From positions 248,001 through 312,000 of the forward strand of contig NZ_FZNR01000003.1 in NCBI RefSeq assembly GCF_900188005.1: 64,000 nt of DNA, written 5' to 3'. Within the stretch, counting starts at the first letter, position 1, and each line of letters starts with the position of its first letter. This stretch comes from Actinoplanes regularis. GTDB lineage: Bacteria; Actinomycetota; Actinomycetes; Mycobacteriales; Micromonosporaceae. The notes under the pieces are model-generated. The model made no database searches and was not told where the DNA came from. It was given only the letters and a program-made list of their open reading frames with translations. A program made the translations under genes and the position numbers. Positions 48,587 to 58,070 of the stretch are shown in pieces.

Positions 48587-50382
48587 GCCCTGCTCTACCA
48601 GTCGCCAGCCGCGTCCAGGCCTGGCGCTACGCCCGATCGCTGTTCCGCCGCTACCCCGGCATGTTCCGGGCCGCTGTCGGACTGCACCTGCTCGCCGCCG
48701 TCGCCGGGCTGTCCGGCCCGCGGCTGCTCGGCGACCTGGTGCAGGTCGTTCAGCGCGGGGGGCACGCCGCCGAGCTGAACCGGCTGGCCGCCGCGCTGGC
48801 CGGGTTCGTGCTGCTGCAGTCGGTGCTGATCCGGTACGCGTACCTGGCCTCGGCCCGGCTCGGCGAACAGGTGCTGGCCGAGCTCCGGGAGGAGTTCATC
48901 GCCCGGGCGCTGACCCTGCCGCTGGGGACGGTGGAGTCGGCGGGGGCCGGGGACCTGCTGACCCGGACCACCCGGGACGTGGACGCGCTCTCCAAATGCG
49001 TCCGGCTGGCCGTACCGGAGACGTTGATCGCGGTGCTCACCGGCGGCTTGGTGGTGGTCGCGCTGATCGTGGTGAGCCCGGTGCTGGCCGCGCCGCTGCT
49101 GGTCGGGGTGCCGATCACGGTGGCCGGGACCCGCTGGTACGTCCGGCGCGCCCCGTCCGGCTACCTGCGGCAGAACGCGGCCTACTCGGAGGTCACCGAC
49201 GGACTGGCCGAGACGGTCGAGGGCGCCCGCACGGTCGAGGCGCTGGGGCGCCAGGGGCAGCGGGTCGCGCGTACCGACCGGGACCTGAGCCGGTCCTGGC
49301 GGGCCGAGCGGTACACGCTGTTCCTGCGGACCGTCTGGTGGCCGGTGATCGAGGTCAGCTACGTGCTGCCGATGGTGCTGACGCTGCTCACCGGCGGCTG
49401 GCTCTACCTGCGCGGCACGGTCAGCCTGGGCCAGCTGACCGCCGCGGTGGTCTACGTCCAGCAGCTGATCCACCCGCTCGACCGGCTGCTCTCCTGGCTG
49501 GACGAGTTGCAGGTCGGCGCCGCCTCGCTGGCCCGGCTGCTCGGGGTGACCGCCGCGCCCGAGGTGGACCGGCCGGGCACGCCGGCGCCGGACGGCACCC
49601 GGATCGAGGTGCGCGGCGTGCGCTTCGGCTATGTGGAGGGCCGTGAGGTGTTGCACGGTGTCGAGCTGACCCTGCGTCCGGGGGAGCGGCTCGCCGTGGT
49701 CGGCCCGTCCGGCGCCGGCAAGTCCACCCTGGGCCGGCTGCTGGCCGGCCTCCATCAGCCCACCGAGGGCAGCGTCACGGTCGGCGGGGTGCCGCTCGGC
49801 GCGCTCACCCCGGAACGGTTGCGTGCCGAGGTGGCGCTGGTCAGCCAGGAGCACCACATCTTCATCGGCACGTTGCGGGAGAACGTGGCGATGGTCCGGC
49901 CGCGGGCCGTGGAGCCGGACGTGCGGACCGCGCTCGCCGCGGTGCACGCCCTGGAGTGGGCGGACGGGCTACCGGACGGCCTGGACACCGTGGTCGGCGA
50001 CGGAGGGCATCCGCTGACCGCGGCTCAGGCGCAGCAGATCGCGCTGGCCCGGCTGGTCCTCGCCGACCCGCACACCCTGGTGCTGGACGAGGCGACCGCG
50101 CTGCTGGACCCCCGGGCGGCCCGGGACCTGGAGCGCTCGCTGGCCGCGGTGGTGCACGGGCGGACCGTGGTGGCGATCGCGCACCGGCTCTTCTCGGCGC
50201 ACGACGCGGACCGGGTGGCGGTGGTGGAGAACGGGCGGATCACCGAGCTGGGGTCGCATGACGAGCTGGTGGCCGCGGAAGGGTCGTACGCCGCCCTGTG
50301 GAGGTCCTGGCAGGGCGTTGACGCCCCGGAGAAGCCTCCGGATACGGCAAGGGCGCGCCCCCGGGAGGACGCGCCCTTTTGA
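48583..50382 (+). CDS. ABC exporter half-transporter (subunit 2)
   Basis: 599 residues: membrane domain (about 25-310) and an ABC domain. Walker A GPSGAGKST (K380), Walker B LVLDEAT (D502, E503) and the switch His in AIAHRLF are intact, but the signature is LTAAQ (478-482) instead of LSGGQ. It complements subunit 1 exactly, so the pair has one working ATP site. Its ATG overlaps the subunit 1 stop (GTGA/ATGA type overlap of four bases). Substrate unknown; drug or lipid export is typical for the family. The last codons lie inside a terminator hairpin. Confidence 0.92.
   Translation: MSPALPVASRVQAWRYARSLFRRYPGMFRAAVGLHLLAAVAGLSGPRLLGDLVQVVQRGGHAAELNRLAAALAGFVLLQSVLIRYAYLASARLGEQVLAELREEFIARALTLPLGTVESAGAGDLLTRTTRDVDALSKCVRLAVPETLIAVLTGGLVVVALIVVSPVLAAPLLVGVPITVAGTRWYVRRAPSGYLRQNAAYSEVTDGLAETVEGARTVEALGRQGQRVARTDRDLSRSWRAERYTLFLRTVWWPVIEVSYVLPMVLTLLTGGWLYLRGTVSLGQLTAAVVYVQQLIHPLDRLLSWLDELQVGAASLARLLGVTAAPEVDRPGTPAPDGTRIEVRGVRFGYVEGREVLHGVELTLRPGERLAVVGPSGAGKSTLGRLLAGLHQPTEGSVTVGGVPLGALTPERLRAEVALVSQEHHIFIGTLRENVAMVRPRAVEPDVRTALAAVHALEWADGLPDGLDTVVGDGGHPLTAAQAQQIALARLVLADPHTLVLDEATALLDPRAARDLERSLAAVVHGRTVVAIAHRLFSAHDADRVAVVENGRITELGSHDELVAAEGSYAALWRSWQGVDAPEKPPDTARARPREDAPF
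50349..50380. terminator. bidirectional terminator, ABC exporter / groEL
   Basis: AAGGGCGCG (50349-50357) / CGCGCCCTT (50370-50378) followed by TT on the plus strand and preceded by AA, giving a T-tract on both strands. It overlaps the end of the exporter gene and lies ten bases from the groEL stop. Confidence 0.85.
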
Positions 50383-50389
50383 GAACCGA

Positions 50390-52036
<1,647 letters not shown>

Positions 52037-52108
52037 TTATTGGTCCCTTCACGCACCGACGCCCTGCCCCGAGAATCGGAACAGGGCGTCTGTGCAGTCA
52101 GTTAGGTC

Positions 52109-52423
52109 TTACTTCTCGATGACCGCGAGGACGTCGCGGGCGGAGAGCACCAGGTACTCCTCACCGGCGTACTTGACCTCGGTGCCGCCGTACTTCGAGT
52201 AGAGGACCACGTCGCCGACCTTGACGTCGAGCGGAACGCGGTTGCCCTTGTCGTCGATCCGGCCGGGGCCGACAGCGAGGACGGTGCCCTCCTGCGGCTT
52301 CTCCTTGGCGGTGTCGGGGATCACGATGCCCGACGCCGTCGTGGTCTCGGCCTCGTTCGCCTGGACCACGATGCGGTCCTCGAGCGGCTTGATCGCAACC
52401 TTGGTCGCGGTAGTCACGGGCAT
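52109..52423 (-). CDS. groES: co-chaperonin GroES
   Basis: 10-kDa lid of the GroEL chamber, 104 residues. [23 protein letters not shown] contains the mobile loop that binds Gro[27 protein letters not shown] is the C-terminal signature. ATG at 52423 with GGAGG six bases upstream; a longer frame to 52453 exists but is not conserved. The 5' leader is about 150 bases, from a promoter flanked by CIRCE elements. Confidence 0.97.
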   Translation of the reverse strand: MPVTTATKVAIKPLEDRIVVQANEAETTTASGIVIPDTAKEKPQEGTVLAVGPGRIDDKGNRVPLDVKVGDVVLYSKYGGTEVKYAGEEYLVLSARDVLAVIEK

Positions 52424-52550
52424 ACCCTCCTGGGTACAGGTTTCGCCGGCCATGAAACAGGCCGGTCAGATGCCTCATGCCACCGGGCGGGGCCGTCGTC
52501 GCGGGTGCCGGTCCGCCTGGTGCCTAACCTCCCGGGCCAGGCCCGGGCGG

Positions 52551-52577
52551 CTGGCACCCTCATGTTGAGAGTGCTAA
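52551..52577 (-). promoter_or_regulatory. CIRCE element B (HrcA operator), proximal
   Basis: On the plus strand CTGGCACCC-N9-GAGTGCTAA. The right arm is a perfect CIRCE half (52569-52577); the left arm has three mismatches. It lies just downstream of the -10 box, over the likely transcription start. Confidence 0.7.
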
Positions 52578-52581
52578 TCGG

Positions 52582-52610
52582 AGATTATGCCGGAACTAGC
52601 ACTCCGTCAA
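52582..52610 (-). promoter_or_regulatory. groESL promoter
   Basis: Reading the minus strand: -35 TTGACG (52610-52605), 17-base spacer, -10 TAATCT (52587-52582). An almost ideal housekeeping sigma promoter; its -35 lies in the centre of the upstream CIRCE element. Confidence 0.82.
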
Positions 52611-52622
52611 CCAGAGTGCCAA
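52596..52622 (-). promoter_or_regulatory. CIRCE element A (HrcA operator), distal
   Basis: On the plus strand CTAGCACTC-N9-GAGTGCCAA (consensus TTAGCACTC-N9-GAGTGCTAA, two mismatches in total). It covers the -35 box and spacer of the groESL promoter and also lies 28 bases upstream of the divergent methyltransferase start. Confidence 0.85.
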
Positions 52623-52649
52623 CCTGTCACGCCGGGGAGAATGCCTGGT

Positions 52650-53834
52650 GTGACCCCTGAACTTCTCGCTCTGCTGCAGACCCCCGAAGGGGTGGAAGCC
52701 CTGGCCGCGGCGGCTGTGCTCGTCGACGGCGAACCGCTCGCCGCCGCCTCGGCGTTACGGGCCCGGGGCTTCGGCGCGGAGCTGGCCGCGGCCGCACTCA
52801 CCCAGGCTAGTTTGCGACACCGGGCGGCGGTGAAGTTCGGCTCGGACGCCACCCGGATGTTCTTCACCCGGCACGGCCTGGAGCAGGCCACCCGGGCCGT
52901 GGTCGCGGATCGCCGGGCGGCCCGGCTCGCCGCCCACGGCGTCGAGACCCTCGCCGATCTGGGCTGCGGGCTGGGGTCCGACGCGCTCGCCGCGGCCCGG
53001 CAGGGCATCTCCGTGTACGCCGTGGAGGCCGACCCCCTCACCGCCGCGCTGGCCGCCGCCAACGCCGCGGCCGCCGGCCTGTCCGACCTGATCACGGTCA
53101 CCTGCGCGGACGCGACCACGGTCGAGGTGGAGAAGTACGACGCGGTCTTCGCCGACCCGGCGCGGCGGCAGACCGGCCGGGGCCGGGTGTTCGACCCGAA
53201 GGCGTACTCACCGCCCTGGGACTTCATCGCCGGCCTGGCCGAGCGGGTCCCGCGGACCGTGCTCAAGCTGGCCCCGGGCATCGATCACGGGCTGTTGCCG
53301 CCGGGTGCGGAGGGCGAGTGGGTGAGCGTCGGGGGCGACCTGGTGGAGGCGGCGTTCTGGTGCGGCCCGCTGGCGCGGGTGCCCCGACGGGCGACCCTGG
53401 CCGGCACCGGGGAGCTCACCGGCACGGGGACCGAGCGGGCACCGGTCGGCCCGGTCGGCGCGTGGTTCTACGACCCGGATCCGGCGGTGGTCCGCTCGCA
53501 CCTGGTCGCCGAGTTCGCCGCGCTGATCGGCGGGCGGCTGGGTGACCCGGAGATCGCGTACGTCTACACCGACGACCCGGTGGACACGCCGTTCGCGCGG
53601 CGGCTGGGGGTGACCGACGTGCTGCCGTTCTCGCTCAAGCGGCTGCGCGCGCTGCTGCGTGAGCGTGGCGTCGGCACGTTGGAGATCCGCAAGCGGGGCT
53701 CCGCGCTCGTGCCCGACCAGTTGCGCAAGGACCTGAAGCTGTCCGGCCCGCACGCGGCCGGGCTGGTGCTGACCCGGGTGGAGGGGCAGCCGACCGTGTT
53801 GCTGACCGAACATTCCCGCCCGCCGATGCCGTAG
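52650..53834 (+). CDS. class I SAM methyltransferase with THUMP-like domain
   Basis: 394 residues. An N-terminal helical part (about 1-85), a SAM-binding domain with LADLGCGLGSDALAAARQG and VYAVEADPLTAALAAANAAA, a catalytic-site DPARRQTGRGRVFDP, and a C-terminal THUMP-like part with FSLKRLRALLRERGVG and LEIRKRGSALVPDQLRK. Probably an RNA methyltransferase; target unknown. GTG at 52650 is preferred over ATG at 52641: GGGGAG is ten bases before the GTG and only one before the ATG, and GAGAAT lies seven bases upstream as in other leaderless genes. Confidence 0.82.
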   Translation: MTPELLALLQTPEGVEALAAAAVLVDGEPLAAASALRARGFGAELAAAALTQASLRHRAAVKFGSDATRMFFTRHGLEQATRAVVADRRAARLAAHGVETLADLGCGLGSDALAAARQGISVYAVEADPLTAALAAANAAAAGLSDLITVTCADATTVEVEKYDAVFADPARRQTGRGRVFDPKAYSPPWDFIAGLAERVPRTVLKLAPGIDHGLLPPGAEGEWVSVGGDLVEAAFWCGPLARVPRRATLAGTGELTGTGTERAPVGPVGAWFYDPDPAVVRSHLVAEFAALIGGRLGDPEIAYVYTDDPVDTPFARRLGVTDVLPFSLKRLRALLRERGVGTLEIRKRGSALVPDQLRKDLKLSGPHAAGLVLTRVEGQPTVLLTEHSRPPMP

Positions 53835-53915
53835 GCGCGATCGGGTTCGCGTCGTAACGCTACCGAATCGTCGCAACGCGTCCGAATCGGTCGAGCGTCG
53901 CGAATCCACCCGTAG

Positions 53916-53928
53916 TACCCTGCCGCGC
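53916..53928 (+). promoter_or_regulatory. -10 box and N7 of a predicted leaderless promoter
   Basis: TACCCT (53916-53921), seven bases, ATG at 53929. No Shine-Dalgarno site. Confidence 0.45.
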
Positions 53929-54411
53929 ATGCCGAAGAGAGCGGCCGGAACCCCGGCCACCGTGCTGCTGGCCGCGGAACGGGTGCCGCACACCCTGCAC
54001 CCGTACGAGGTCTCGCCAGACGCGCCGAACTACGGCGCCCTGGTCGCGGCGGCTCTCGGCGTGGCACCGGAACGGCTGTTCAAGACGCTCGTGGCCGACG
54101 TCGACGGCCAACTCGTCGTCGGCGTAGTGCCGGTCACCGGTGATCTCGATCTGAAGGCGCTGGCGCACGCGGCGGGTGGCAAGCGGGCGGCTCTGGCCGA
54201 CCGGGCCGCCGCCGAGCGCAGCAGCGGGTACGTGCGCGGCGGGATCAGCCCACTGGGTCAGCGCAAGCGACTGCCCACAGTGATCGATGGGTCGGCGGTC
54301 GGTCTGGACCTGATGTACGTCTCGGCGGGGCGTCGCGGGCTGCAGGTCTCCCTGGCGCCGGCTGACTTGATCAGGTTGACCAGCGCGACCGTCTCGGAGA
54401 TCCGGACGTGA
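53929..54411 (+). CDS. ybaK: YbaK/EbsC-type Cys-tRNA(Pro) deacylase
   Basis: 160 residues. Hydrolyses mischarged Cys-tRNA(Pro) after ProRS errors. GVAPERLFKTLVADVDG carries the invariant lysine; VVGVVPVTGDLDLKALA, the RGGISPLGQRKRLPTVID segment with GxxP loop and SAGRRGLQVSLAPADL are typical of YbaK. Free-standing, with its own predicted leaderless promoter. Confidence 0.93.
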   Translation: MPKRAAGTPATVLLAAERVPHTLHPYEVSPDAPNYGALVAAALGVAPERLFKTLVADVDGQLVVGVVPVTGDLDLKALAHAAGGKRAALADRAAAERSSGYVRGGISPLGQRKRLPTVIDGSAVGLDLMYVSAGRRGLQVSLAPADLIRLTSATVSEIRT

Positions 54412-54738
54412 CCCGACGTCCCGGCGACCGGGATCGGTGACCGCCGGGAAATTCTGCTCGCAATTACTCAGCGTCACTTCGCGTGTTGCGATTCGCGACT
54501 TTCCGGGGCAGCTCGCGCGGGTTGCAGCACGGCCGTGTTGCTGGATTGTTATCCAGCGTTACGAGATAGATCACCAGAGCGGCTTGTGTTCTAGGCCACC
54601 GCCGGAATACGTTGCCGGGCACAACAAACCGGTACCTGCTCGATCGGCCGCCCAGGGGAGCGACACTCCCAGGCACGCACCACCCCCTGAAAAATCCGAA
54701 GAAGGCCCCGGATTTACCCCTCGAAAGGACATACGGAA
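54412..54738 (+). promoter_or_regulatory. xyl operon control region
   Basis: 327 bases without a gene, upstream of xylF. Three dyads stand out: 54524-54541 (GCAGCACGGCCGTGTTGC, palindromic at 16 of 18 positions), 54541-54556 (CTGGAT-TGTT-ATCCAG, perfect), and 54692-54715 (AAATCCG / CGGATTT, 10-base centre). The first two touch each other and make the best candidate operator for the ROK regulator at the end of the operon. The ribosome binding site GAAAGGA precedes xylF. No clear -35/-10 pair. Confidence 0.5.
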
Positions 54739-55845
54739 ATGCGTAAGGGACTGTTCGCCCTTGCCGCGGTCGGCCTCATGGCGACCGGCAGCATGGCCGC
54801 CTGTGGCGACAAGAGCGACGACACCGCCACCACCGGCACCGGCAGCACCGCCAAGGCCGGCAAGGTCGGCGTGATCCTGCCGGACACCAAGAGCTCGGCT
54901 CGTTGGGAGACGGCGGACACCAAGTACCTGACCGAGGCCTTCAAGGCCGCGGGCGTCGAGGCTGAGATCAAGAACGCTCAGGGCGACAAGAACTCGTTCC
55001 AGACCATCGCCGACGGCATGATCCAGAGCGGCGTCAAGGTCCTGGTCATCGTCAACCTGGACTCGGGTACCGGCAAGAACGTCCTGCAGAACGCCAAGAA
55101 GGCCGGCATCGCGACGATCGACTACGACCGTCTCACCCTCGGTGGTGGCGCCGACTACTACGTCTCGTTCGACAACACCGAGGTCGGCCGTCTGCAGGGC
55201 CAGGGCCTGATCGACTGCCTGACCGCGGCCAAGGCCACCAAGCCGATCGTCTCCTTCCTGAACGGCTCGCCGACGGACAACAACGCGACCCTGTTCAAGC
55301 AGGGCGCGGACGAGATCCTGAAGCCGAAGTTCGACTCGGGCGACTACACCAAGGGCCCGGACGAGGCTGTTCCGGACTGGGACAACGCCAAGGGCGGCAC
55401 CATCTTCGAGCAGCAGCTGACCAAGGAGCCGAAGATCGCCGGCGTGCTCGCCGCGAACGACGGTCTCGGCAACGCCGCCATCGAGGTGCTGAAGAAGCAG
55501 AAGCTGAACGGCAAGGTTCCGGTCACCGGCCAGGACGCCACCGTGCAGGGCCTGCAGAACATCCTCGCCGGCGACCAGTGCATGACGGTCTACAAGGCGA
55601 TCAAGAAGGAGGCCGACGCGGCCGCCGAGCTCGCGATCGCGCTGGCCAAGGGCGAGAAGCCGACCACCGCCACCGGCAAGGTCACCGACACCGAGACCAA
55701 GGCTGAGGTCAACTCCGTGCTGCTCAAGCCGGAGTCGATCACCAAGGCGAACGTCAAGACGGTTGTCGAGGACGGCTTCGTGACCAAGGCGGAGCTCTGC
55801 ACCGCCGCCTTCGCGAAGGCCTGCACCGACGCGGGCATCAGCTGA
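54739..55845 (+). CDS. xylF: sugar-binding lipoprotein, XylF-like
   Basis: 368 residues. Lipoprotein signal peptide with Cys22 (MAAC; Met at -3 is unusual), a Ser/Thr/Gly-rich linker, then a periplasmic-binding-protein type I fold: KVGVILPDTKSSARWE, VLVIVNLDSGTGKNVLQNAK, DYDRLTLGGGADYYVSFDN, and a C-terminal VLLKPESITKANV. Closest in character to the xylose-binding protein XylF; xylose is inferred mainly from the operon. Delivers sugar to XylH outside the membrane. Confidence 0.85.
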   Translation: MRKGLFALAAVGLMATGSMAACGDKSDDTATTGTGSTAKAGKVGVILPDTKSSARWETADTKYLTEAFKAAGVEAEIKNAQGDKNSFQTIADGMIQSGVKVLVIVNLDSGTGKNVLQNAKKAGIATIDYDRLTLGGGADYYVSFDNTEVGRLQGQGLIDCLTAAKATKPIVSFLNGSPTDNNATLFKQGADEILKPKFDSGDYTKGPDEAVPDWDNAKGGTIFEQQLTKEPKIAGVLAANDGLGNAAIEVLKKQKLNGKVPVTGQDATVQGLQNILAGDQCMTVYKAIKKEADAAAELAIALAKGEKPTTATGKVTDTETKAEVNSVLLKPESITKANVKTVVEDGFVTKAELCTAAFAKACTDAGIS

Positions 55846-55962
55846 CCCGTCAGCATCACCGCTAGATCCGGCGTCGGCGCCGCTCACGTCCGCGTGGGCG
55901 GCGCCGGTGTCGGTTCCGCGGTTCCCCTGAACGGTCGGTCACCGAACGAAGGAGAAACATCC

Positions 55963-56766
55963 GTGGCCGCGACACCCCTCTTGGAACTGAGCGGGATCAA
56001 CAAGAGCTTCGGTCCTGTCCAGGTCCTCCACGATGTGGAACTCAGCGTCTACCCCGGCGAGGTCACCGCCCTGGTGGGCGACAACGGCGCCGGTAAGTCG
56101 ACGCTGGTCAAGTGCATCAGTGGCATCTACCCGATCGACTCGGGCACGGTGACCTTTGATGGCAAGCAGGTCTCCGTACACAGCCCCCGTGACGCCTCCG
56201 AGCTCGGCATCGAGGTCGTCTACCAGGACCTCGCGCTCTGCGACAACCTGGACATCGTCCAGAACATGTTCCTCGGTCGCGAGAAGAAGCGTGGCATCGT
56301 CCTGGACGAGCCGACCATGGAGCAGCTGGCCGGGGAGACCCTCGCCAGCCTCTCGGTGAAGACCGTCAAGTCGCTGCGCCAGCTGGTCGCGAGCCTGTCC
56401 GGCGGTCAGCGCCAGACCGTGGCGATCGCCAAGGCCGTGCTCTGGAACAGCAAGGTCGTCATCCTGGACGAGCCGACCGCGGCGCTGGGTGTGGCACAGA
56501 CCGCCCAGGTGCTCGAGCTGGTCCGCCGGCTGGCCGACAACGGCCTCGGCGTGGTGCTCATCTCGCACAACATGAACGACGTCTTCGCGGTCTCGGACCG
56601 GATCGCCGCGCTCTACCTGGGCCGGATGGCCGCCCAGGTGAAGGCGAGTGACGTCACGCACGCTCAGGTCGTCGAGCTGATCACCGGCGGGCGCAGCGGC
56701 AACCTGGGTCTCCCGCCGGAGAAGCCCACCGACTTCGTTGAGATCACGCCGGGAGCCGCGCAGTGA
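55963..56766 (+). CDS. xylG: sugar ABC transporter ATPase, XylG-like, single domain
   Basis: 267 residues, one ABC domain only; XylG and RbsA of E. coli have two in tandem. Walker A GDNGAGKST, Q-loop region VVYQDLALCDNLDIVQN, signature ASLSGGQRQTVAIAKA, Walker B VVILDEPTAALG, switch His VLISHNMNDV. It probably acts as a homodimer on XylH. GTG at 55963, eight bases after GAAGGAG; the frame upstream to 55894 is not conserved. Its stop overlaps the xylH GTG. Confidence 0.9.
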   Translation: MAATPLLELSGINKSFGPVQVLHDVELSVYPGEVTALVGDNGAGKSTLVKCISGIYPIDSGTVTFDGKQVSVHSPRDASELGIEVVYQDLALCDNLDIVQNMFLGREKKRGIVLDEPTMEQLAGETLASLSVKTVKSLRQLVASLSGGQRQTVAIAKAVLWNSKVVILDEPTAALGVAQTAQVLELVRRLADNGLGVVLISHNMNDVFAVSDRIAALYLGRMAAQVKASDVTHAQVVELITGGRSGNLGLPPEKPTDFVEITPGAAQ

Positions 56767-58025
56767 CCACCACCACCCTTGAGACCGCCGGCGGCGTCAA
56801 GGTCGTCAAGCCGACCGTCGCCAGCCACATCCGGGACTACTGGGGCCGCGTCCGTGGCGGCGACCTCGGCTCGCTGCCGGCCGTGCTGGGCCTGGTCGTC
56901 CTCGTGCTGATCTTCGGCACCGCCCGCAGCGAGACCTTCTTCAGCGCCGGTAACTTCGCGAACCTGTTCAACCAGGCCGCAGGCGTCACGATGATCGCGA
57001 TGGGCCTGATCTTCATCCTGCTGCTCGGCGAGATCGACCTGTCGGCCGGTTTCGGCGCCGGCGTCTGCGGCGCGGTGATGGCGATCCTGCTCACCGAGAA
57101 GGGCTACTCGCAGCCCGTCTCGCTCGCCGCGGCGCTGGTCACCGGCATGGTGATGGGCACGGTGCTGGGCCTGCTGGTGGCGAAGGTCGGCATCCCGTCC
57201 TTCGTCGTCACGCTGGCGGCCTTCCTCGCCTTCCAGGGTGTCCTGCTGAACCTGCTCGGCGAGGGCAAGAACATCTCGATCCCGGACGGCTGGATCAAGT
57301 CGCTGAACAAGGACAGCCTCTCGGTCACCTGGAGCTGGACCCTCGCCATCGGGGCGGTGCTGATCTTCGCCGCGGTGCAGCTCATGCGGTACCGGGGCCG
57401 GGCCGCCCGTGGCCTGGTCACCGATCCGATGGGCATCATCCTGCTCCGCATCGCCGGCCTCGCGGCGCTGCTGCTCACCGCGACCGCGATCCTGACCCAG
57501 GAGCGCGCGATCAACACCGCGATCGCCTCGCTGAAGGGCGTTCCGATCGCGGCTCCGGTGATCGGCGGCTTCCTGGTGCTCTGGACGTTCGTCCTGGGCC
57601 GCACCACGTACGGCCGGCACGTCTACGCGGTCGGTGGCAACGCCGAGGCCGCCCGCCGGGCGGGTATCCCGGTCGACCGGATCCGGATCTCGGTCTTCGT
57701 GATCGGCTCGTTCATGGCGGCTGTCGGTGGCGTCATGCTCGTCAGCCGGGCCGGCTCGGTGGACCCGAACACCGGTGGCAGCACGATCCTGCTCTCCGCG
57801 GTGGGCGCCGCCGTCATCGGTGGCACCAGCCTCTTCGGTGGCAAGGGCAAGGTGATCCACGCCGTGATCGGTGGCGCGGTGATCGCGGTGATCGCGGTGA
57901 TCGACAACGGCATGTTCCTGATGGACTTCTCGTCCGGCATCCGTTACATGTTCACCGGTGTCATCCTGCTGATCGCGGCGGGCGTCGACGCGCTGGCCCG
58001 GCGTCGGTCCGCGGCCAGCCGATAA
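56763..58025 (+). CDS. xylH: sugar ABC transporter permease, XylH-like
   Basis: 420 residues, about ten hydrophobic segments. MIAMGLIFILLLGEIDLSAG is the conserved RbsC/XylH motif, GIPSFVVTLAAFLAFQG and YGRHVYAVGGNAEAARRAGIPV (the loop that contacts the ATPase) follow, then GGSTILLSAVGAAVIGGTSLFGG. GTG overlapping xylG. Followed after the stop by three copies of a seven-base CCGATAA/CCGATGA unit. Confidence 0.9.
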   Translation: MTTTTLETAGGVKVVKPTVASHIRDYWGRVRGGDLGSLPAVLGLVVLVLIFGTARSETFFSAGNFANLFNQAAGVTMIAMGLIFILLLGEIDLSAGFGAGVCGAVMAILLTEKGYSQPVSLAAALVTGMVMGTVLGLLVAKVGIPSFVVTLAAFLAFQGVLLNLLGEGKNISIPDGWIKSLNKDSLSVTWSWTLAIGAVLIFAAVQLMRYRGRAARGLVTDPMGIILLRIAGLAALLLTATAILTQERAINTAIASLKGVPIAAPVIGGFLVLWTFVLGRTTYGRHVYAVGGNAEAARRAGIPVDRIRISVFVIGSFMAAVGGVMLVSRAGSVDPNTGGSTILLSAVGAAVIGGTSLFGGKGKVIHAVIGGAVIAVIAVIDNGMFLMDFSSGIRYMFTGVILLIAAGVDALARRRSAASR

Positions 58026-58038
58026 CCGATAACCGATG
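58015..58038 (+). repeat. CCGATRA heptamer, three copies
   Basis: CCGATAA, CCGATAA and CCGATGA in a row, spanning the xylH stop codon and the start of the gap before the ROK gene. May be a slippage product or part of an operator; the spacing of seven is not helical. Confidence 0.5.
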
Positions 58039-58070
58039 AGCAAACCTTGGAAGCCGGGGACGGGGCGCTG

